Made by a program: the position numbers and the translations under genes. Below, in pieces: positions 5,520 through 10,027 of a stretch of 10,027 nt of DNA (its first letter is position 1; every line of letters begins with the position of its first letter). Origin of the DNA: JAJZMF01 sp035702845 (GTDB lineage Bacteria; Actinomycetota; Acidimicrobiia; Acidimicrobiales; Palsa-688). The stretch spans positions 1 through 10,027 of the forward strand of contig DASSZK010000159.1 in NCBI GenBank assembly GCA_035702845.1, given 5' to 3'. A model generated the notes under the pieces. The model saw only the letters and a program-made list of their open reading frames with translations. It did no database searches and was not told the DNA's origin.

Positions 5520-8393
5520 ATGGGCCCGAGGTGTGCCGGCGGTCCGCATGCCCCCGGCGCCGCGCAACTACTGTTGCACCCGGTGGCACGATCGCTGGTT
5601 GACACCTCCCTTGGCGTGGGCCACGAAGGGGTCCCTGCATTGCGCAACCTCGTCCGAGAGGCGCTGTCGCACCGTGCAGACGACATCAGCATCGACATAG
5701 AGCTCGTCGTGAGCGAGCTCGCCACCAATGCGGCACTGCATGGTCAATTCCCGGTCCAGGCCCGCTTGCTCAACCTCGGGACGACGATGCGCGTGGAAGT
5801 CGAGGACGCCAGCGCGCAGTTGCCGATGCCTTTGCAGCCAAGCCCCGAAGCCATGACCGGGCGCGGCCTCGGGGTCGTAAACGCCTTGGCCACACGATGG
5901 GGCGCCGACCTGGTGCCCGGTGGCGGCAAGGTCGTCTGGGCCGATTTTGCACTGGCCAAAGCTGCGGAGGCGCCCGCCCTCGAGCGCGCGGCCAATGGGC
6001 GCTCGCGCGCCGGTGGCGATGACAACCCAGAACGGCCCGATGCTGACCCCGGCTCGCAGCGCGCCACTGCCCTCGCAAAGCCGACAGGGCCGGCTGACCA
6101 CCCGTCGAGGACCGCTGCCCCAGGGCGTGGGGTTCCCAGCGCCCGGACGTATTTGGTGGAACTGCCCGGGATCCCTACCGACATGCTGGTCGCAGCCAAG
6201 GCGCAGGTGGACAACCTGGCCCGGGAGCTAGTCCTGCTGAGCACTGACAAGGAGCACCCGTTGCCGCCAGCTCTCACGCAAGCCGTCCGGCGTATCACAG
6301 AAGAGTTCGCCGATGCCCGGGACCAGATAAAGCGCCAGGCTCAGGCGGCGGCCGAGGGTGCAAGCCCCGTCACCGACCTTGAGCTCCGCCTGCCGCTCGA
6401 CGCCGCGGATGCCGGCCTGCGGTACCTGGACGCTTTGAAGGTCGCCGAGCGTTACTGCCGCTCGGGCCGGCTCCTGACAACTCCGGCTACACCATCTTCG
6501 AGCACGCTGCGACGGTGGTATGTCGGCGAGATCGTCCGCCAACTGCGGGCGCACATGGCCGGCGCGCCGCCAGAGGAGCCGCGCCCTTTTTCCCGTGCGC
6601 TCGCGGACGAAGTCGACCGCCTTGCGCCCCTGGAACAGGTCGCCACCGGCCTGGCCGTCCTGCGCGACCTCGCCATGGCCCTGGGGCACGAGCGGAGCGT
6701 CGAGAAGCTGTGCGAGCTGGTCGTAAACGCGGCCTTGCGCCTGGACGGGGTGCGCAGCGCTGGGGCCCACCTCCTCACCAAGAGCAATGTGTTGCGCGTT
6801 GGCGCGTGGGCGACCACACCGCACCAACCGGTACCGCCGGACCTTGCTGAGTTCTCTATCGACGCTGACCTTCCGGGCGCGCGTGCGGCGAAGGAGAGGC
6901 GGCACCTCGTATTGCGCTCCGTCGAGGACTTCTACGCGGGACATCCCGGCCTAAAGGGTTGGTACCCGGGCGAGCGCACCCTTCACATGGTGCCCCTAGT
7001 GGCGGGCAACGACCTGCTGGGGCTCCTCTTCGTGGCCTACGCGGGCGGCCACCTGGACGACGTCAGGGAAAAGGCCCTCGCCAGCGCCCTGGCCGGTGTC
7101 CTCAGCCAGAACCTGGCCCGTGAACGAGCGCGCGAGGCGGCGGCCCGTTCTGCGGAGCTGACCGTCCGACTGCAACAGGCCACGTCGAGGCTCGCGACCT
7201 GCGAAAGCAGCGAAGAAGTTGCGGCGACCGTCCTCGCGGGCGCCCGGGCGGGCATGGGAGCAAGCGGCGGGGGCCTCGGCCTGGTCAACGCGGTCCGGCG
7301 GACCTTGCGCTTCGTCAGCTCCTTTGGCTGGGACCAGGCTGCCGTGGCCCACCTGACGCACGAGCGACCCCTTGATGAGCAGTCGCTGTCCGCGATGGCC
7401 TTGCAGCGCCGGGCACCCATCTTCGTCCCGTCGGCCGGTGAGCTGGCACGTTACATACCGGCTGAGCGAGCGCGAGTGGCCGCTGCCAGCACCCAGCGCC
7501 AGTCCTGGGTGGTAGTCCCCATGTTCGCCGGCGCCCACCCTGTAGGTACGCTGTCGCTGACCTTCCCCGAGACGCACTACTTCAGTTCCGAGGAACAGGC
7601 CTTCCTCGGGTCACTCGCCGGTCAAGCGGCCACGGCGCTCGAACGCCTCCGCCGCCATCGCAACGACCACCAGATAGCCATCTCGTTGCAACAGGCGCTA
7701 TTGCCCGAGAGGCTGCCGCACCTCGAAGAGATGGCGTCGGCCGTCCGCTATGTCGCAGGCTCGGAAGGTGCCCAAGTCGGCGGGGACTGGTATGACCTGT
7801 TCCGCTTGGAGCAAGGGGAGGTGGCCATGGTGATCGGCGACGTCGCCGGTCACGACCTCGTAGCAGCTGGGCGCATGGGCCATTTGCGGGCACAGTTGCG
7901 TGCGCTTGCGCGTAGTGGGCACACCCCAGGCGCCACGCTGTCCGATCTCGACCGGTTGGTGCACCGCCACAGCGATGATTGGGAAGAGCTCGCCACCGTG
8001 GTCTACGCCGTGTGGTCACCGGGATCGCCTTATATAGACGTTGCCTGCGCCGGCCATGTCCCGCCGATGCTCGTTACGAGGGCAGGCGCTCACTACCTCG
8101 AGGTCACAGCTGCCCCGGCTCTGGGTGCAGCCCTCGCCCCGACGGTCTACGAGGATGCCCGTATAGAGCTGCCCGCCAGCGGCCCGGCGACGATCGTTCT
8201 GTTCACCGACGGCCTTGTCGAGCGCCAAGGCGAGGCGCTGACCGACGGCTTGGCAAGGGTGGTCGGGGCTGAGGCCTTCCCAGGGCCTGGCCCTCACGAC
8301 TTGGCGGACAACATCGTGTGCTCAATGAAGCCCGCCACGGGTTGGGGCGACGACGTGGCGCTCATGATTTGTTGCCTCGAAGGCCCTCGCTAG
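5520..8393 (+). CDS. RsbW-like ATPase / two GAF-like domains / SpoIIE-type PP2C phosphatase fusion
   Basis: This is a 957-residue cytoplasmic signalling protein, with no membrane segment. Residues 20-147 form a GHKL ATPase like the anti-sigma kinases RsbW/SpoIIAB: N-box ELVVSELATNAALHG (61-75), G1 in VEDASAQLP, G2 TGRGLGVVNALATRWG (113-128). A variable Pro/Ala-rich stretch and a helical region (about 220-350) follow. Two GAF-like sensor domains lie at about 371-546 and 547-715. The C-terminal SpoIIE/RsbU phosphatase (about 725-950) keeps its acidic metal ligands: GGDWYD (Asp756), GDVAGHD (Asp774), FTDG (Asp897) and GDD (944-945). The family dephosphorylates an anti-sigma-factor antagonist; the kinase domain would phosphorylate such a partner or bind a sigma factor. 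No antagonist or sigma gene is in view. The start is uncertain: ATG 5520 is used, TTG 5490 also fits, and neither has a clear ribosome binding site. The MFS gene starts 5 bases after its stop. Confidence 0.9.
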   Translation: MGPRCAGGPHAPGAAQLLLHPVARSLVDTSLGVGHEGVPALRNLVREALSHRADDISIDIELVVSELATNAALHGQFPVQARLLNLGTTMRVEVEDASAQLPMPLQPSPEAMTGRGLGVVNALATRWGADLVPGGGKVVWADFALAKAAEAPALERAANGRSRAGGDDNPERPDADPGSQRATALAKPTGPADHPSRTAAPGRGVPSARTYLVELPGIPTDMLVAAKAQVDNLARELVLLSTDKEHPLPPALTQAVRRITEEFADARDQIKRQAQAAAEGASPVTDLELRLPLDAADAGLRYLDALKVAERYCRSGRLLTTPATPSSSTLRRWYVGEIVRQLRAHMAGAPPEEPRPFSRALADEVDRLAPLEQVATGLAVLRDLAMALGHERSVEKLCELVVNAALRLDGVRSAGAHLLTKSNVLRVGAWATTPHQPVPPDLAEFSIDADLPGARAAKERRHLVLRSVEDFYAGHPGLKGWYPGERTLHMVPLVAGNDLLGLLFVAYAGGHLDDVREKALASALAGVLSQNLARERAREAAARSAELTVRLQQATSRLATCESSEEVAATVLAGARAGMGASGGGLGLVNAVRRTLRFVSSFGWDQAAVAHLTHERPLDEQSLSAMALQRRAPIFVPSAGELARYIPAERARVAAASTQRQSWVVVPMFAGAHPVGTLSLTFPETHYFSSEEQAFLGSLAGQAATALERLRRHRNDHQIAISLQQALLPERLPHLEEMASAVRYVAGSEGAQVGGDWYDLFRLEQGEVAMVIGDVAGHDLVAAGRMGHLRAQLRALARSGHTPGATLSDLDRLVHRHSDDWEELATVVYAVWSPGSPYIDVACAGHVPPMLVTRAGAHYLEVTAAPALGAALAPTVYEDARIELPASGPATIVLFTDGLVERQGEALTDGLARVVGAEAFPGPGPHDLADNIVCSMKPATGWGDDVALMICCLEGPR

Positions 8394-8398
8394 AGCCG

Positions 8399-9685
8399 GT
8401 GAACCGACCGCAGGGCTCCGCCGCCCCTACTCTCCCCAAGAACATCTGGGCCCCCATATGCGCTTTTGCCGCCACGTCATCGGCAAACCAGATGGCGTGG
8501 CTGGTCTTCGCCCCCATTGCTACAAGTGCCGGCTCCTATTACCACGTAAGCGCCGCAGACGTCGGGGTGCTCTCGGAGATCTTCCCGCTCCTTTACGTCC
8601 TCCTCGCCGTGCCAGCAGGGCGCCTGGTCGACAAGTCCATGACGGCATGGTTGGCCATAGCCGCCTCCCTGGACGCGACCGGAGCATTGGTGCGCCTCGG
8701 TGCCACCGGCCACGGGAGCTTCGCCTGGGCCCTCGGCGGCCAGGTGCTTGTTGCGTGCGCTCAACCTTTGCTGTTGGCGTCGCTTACATCTCTTGCTCGC
8801 CGTTACCTGTTGCCGGCTCAGCGCGCCGCTGGGATCGCCGTCGGGTCGGCAGGCACCTTTGCCGGGTTCATACTGGCTTACGCCGTCGCAGGGTCTCTTG
8901 GAGGCGGCAGGCCTGGCGCCGTCCTCGCCGTGGGCGCCGGGTACTCCGTGGCAACCTGCGGTGTTTTTGGCTGGTTCCTGTGGCGGTACCGGTGCGCCGG
9001 TACCGTGGCGCAACCGGCGCTACCTGCACCGTCAAAAGAGGCGACCAAACTGAGGTCGTTATGGGCTGACCCTGTGATGCGGGACCTGGGCGTGCTCGTG
9101 GCTTGTGGCTTTGGAGTGTTCGTCTCGCTGACGACGTGGGCACAAACACTGTTAGTCCCAGCCCGAGTTAGTGCGGGCACCGTCGATGCTTTGCTGACGG
9201 CCATGTTGGTGGCAGGCGCTTTGACCTCCGCAGTCATGCCCGGCACCCTGACCCGCCATGGGCGCCAACTCGCGTTCATCGTGGTGGCTGGCCTCGCCAC
9301 CATTGCGGCTTGCGCAGTTCTCGCCGCCGCGCCGGGCCGCTACAGCGCCGCCATTTGCTTGTTCGCCGTAGGCGCCCTGCTGCTCCCCTGCCTACCCGTG
9401 ATGCTCGAAGTTACCGAGCGCCGTTACAACCAATCGCCGGCGATGGCCGCGAACTTCCTCTGGCTCGCAGGCAACGCGGGGGGTATCGTCGCCGCGGTAG
9501 CGACGGGAGCAGAGTCAGCCCTACCGTGGCTCTCGTTCGCCACCATGGGCTTTTTCATCCTCCTAGCGGTGCCATCTGCAACTCGCCTGAGGGGCAAGTT
9601 GGGCGGCGGTGACAGCTCTCCGGGTACGGGCACCCCTGGTGAGGTTGCCGCCCGGCTCGTAGAGCAACGGCGGGTTACCACTTAG
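8399..9685 (+). CDS. Major facilitator superfamily transporter, SLC49/FLVCR-like
   Basis: This is a 428-residue polytopic membrane protein with about 12 hydrophobic helices in two halves joined by a polar loop (about 200-222). The MFS motif A loop between helices 2 and 3 is present as GRLVDKS (74-80). The first helix, ANQMAWLVFAPIATSAGSYY, and the following VGVLSEIFPLLYVLLAVPAG remind me of the SLC49/FLVCR-like MFS branch, whose eukaryotic members carry haem or choline. That resemblance is from memory, and the bacterial substrate is unknown. GTG 8399 is chosen because it follows the phosphatase stop by five bases, the hydrophobic region starts shortly after it, and longer readings would overlap the phosphatase gene. 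The ribosome binding site is weak, which fits translational coupling. The gene's 3' end overlaps the convergent gene by 11 bases. It probably shares the upstream signalling gene's transcript. Confidence 0.88.
   Translation: MNRPQGSAAPTLPKNIWAPICAFAATSSANQMAWLVFAPIATSAGSYYHVSAADVGVLSEIFPLLYVLLAVPAGRLVDKSMTAWLAIAASLDATGALVRLGATGHGSFAWALGGQVLVACAQPLLLASLTSLARRYLLPAQRAAGIAVGSAGTFAGFILAYAVAGSLGGGRPGAVLAVGAGYSVATCGVFGWFLWRYRCAGTVAQPALPAPSKEATKLRSLWADPVMRDLGVLVACGFGVFVSLTTWAQTLLVPARVSAGTVDALLTAMLVAGALTSAVMPGTLTRHGRQLAFIVVAGLATIAACAVLAAAPGRYSAAICLFAVGALLLPCLPVMLEVTERRYNQSPAMAANFLWLAGNAGGIVAAVATGAESALPWLSFATMGFFILLAVPSATRLRGKLGGGDSSPGTGTPGEVAARLVEQRRVTT
8984..9005. repeat. Perfect 9-bp stem palindrome inside the MFS gene
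   Basis: CGGTACCGG and CCGGTACCG flank a 4-base loop (TGCG). It falls on codons for RYRCAGT in the loop joining the two halves of the transporter, where sequence is least constrained. I see no second copy in the window. It may be chance or a protein-binding or REP-like element; RNA folding here could pause translation between the halves. Confidence 0.45.
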
Positions 9686-10027
9686 GCCACCCTGGTGGCA
9701 AAGGCCCGGGCGGCCCCGGCTGCACCAGGCCGGGGCGCGCCCCTAACCGCGCTAGCAACGACGAAAAGTTGCGGCCGTAGGCCGTTGAGTTCGCGCCTGT
9801 GTACTCGTAGTGGGCGGCTGCTTGCTCGTGCGGATCCGCAACATTAGCCCAGCCCGTCTCCATGCAGGTCCGCGAGTCGTGCACGACCCCGAGGACCGTC
9901 TCGGGGCCGACAACCTCCCCTACGTAAACCTCTGGCGTCACGTTTTCAGCCACGTAAACCACCAACCCGGACGCCGGCCCGGAGGTCAACCGGTAACTGA
10001 TGAAGGTCCCGCTCGGCCAACCGCTGT
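9675..10027 (-). CDS. C-terminal part of an unidentified, probably beta-rich protein (5' end outside window)
   Basis: The minus-strand frame is open from the window edge to TAA at 9677-9675, giving 116 visible residues with no start before the edge. I do not recognise a named family with certainty. The pattern GTFISYRLTSGPASGLVVYVAE, then VYVGEVVGPETVLGVV, then METGWAN and STAYGRNFSSLLARLGARPG, looks like a beta-sandwich/hairpin module of the duplicated-hybrid-motif kind. I recall this module at the ends of actinobacterial secreted proteins distantly related to M23 peptidases. In M23 peptidases the catalytic HxH motif would be expected; none is visible here. The end is Pro/Gly-rich (PGPPGPLPPGWPKW). 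The stop lies inside the convergent MFS gene, overlapping 11 bases. Coding is supported by the open frame, protein-like motifs and the lack of another gene in this stretch. Location in the cell cannot be judged without the N-terminus. Confidence 0.65.
   Translation of the reverse strand, partial: SGWPSGTFISYRLTSGPASGLVVYVAENVTPEVYVGEVVGPETVLGVVHDSRTCMETGWANVADPHEQAAAHYEYTGANSTAYGRNFSSLLARLGARPGLVQPGPPGPLPPGWPKW

Noticed and set aside
8318..8398. Longer start for the MFS transporter at TTG 8318
   Set aside because: It would overlap the phosphatase's conserved C-terminal GDD motif region and add a polar arginine-rich extension with no match to the family.

Overview
The window is from a high-GC bacterium, most likely an actinobacterium. 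The support is indirect: strongly G/C-biased third codon positions, frequent GTG starts, a long SpoIIE/RsbU-type phosphatase carrying its own RsbW-like kinase domain, an actinobacterial-looking NRAMP relative, and a secreted fibronectin-III-like protein of a kind common in Actinobacteria. There is no 16S or other taxonomic marker, so no genus can be given. No tRNA, rRNA, CRISPR array, insertion sequence or prophage gene was recognised.

Layout. At the left edge is the 3' part of an ABC-F ATPase (to 1321). A poorly resolved 309-base gap follows, then an OsmC-type peroxiredoxin with a good ribosome binding site (1631-2059). The gap after osmC is not empty: its minus strand holds the frameshifted, internally deleted remains of a zinc-dependent alcohol dehydrogenase (about 2088-2279). 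Next come an ArsR-fold regulator with an unusual lysine-rich tail (2420-2992) and a small secreted fibronectin-III-like protein (3080-3568). An NRAMP-family transporter lies on the minus strand (3585-5255), converging on the secreted-protein gene with 16 bases between their stop codons. Its metal-site motifs differ from canonical manganese/iron NRAMPs and resemble the NRAMP-related magnesium transporter branch. It has a textbook-like promoter (5489-5517), a leader of about 225 bases and a strong Shine-Dalgarno site.

Divergent from it is a 957-residue signalling protein (about 5520-8393). It has an N-terminal RsbW-like ATPase, a helical linker, two GAF-like domains and a C-terminal SpoIIE phosphatase with its acidic metal ligands present. 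Five bases later begins a major-facilitator transporter (8399-9685), probably in the same transcript. At the right edge, on the minus strand, is the C-terminal end of an unidentified glycine/valine-rich beta protein, whose stop codon lies inside the transporter's 3' end.

How the genes might work together. OsmC (peroxide detoxification), the RsbW/RsbU-like switch (general stress signalling) and the metal transporter would suit a stress and ion homeostasis neighbourhood. The orientations and gaps show several separate transcription units rather than one operon, so this is only a loose inference. I did not find a convincing new multi-gene system. The points most worth checking are the transporter's altered metal site together with its long leader, the kinase-phosphatase fusion, and the alcohol dehydrogenase pseudogene.
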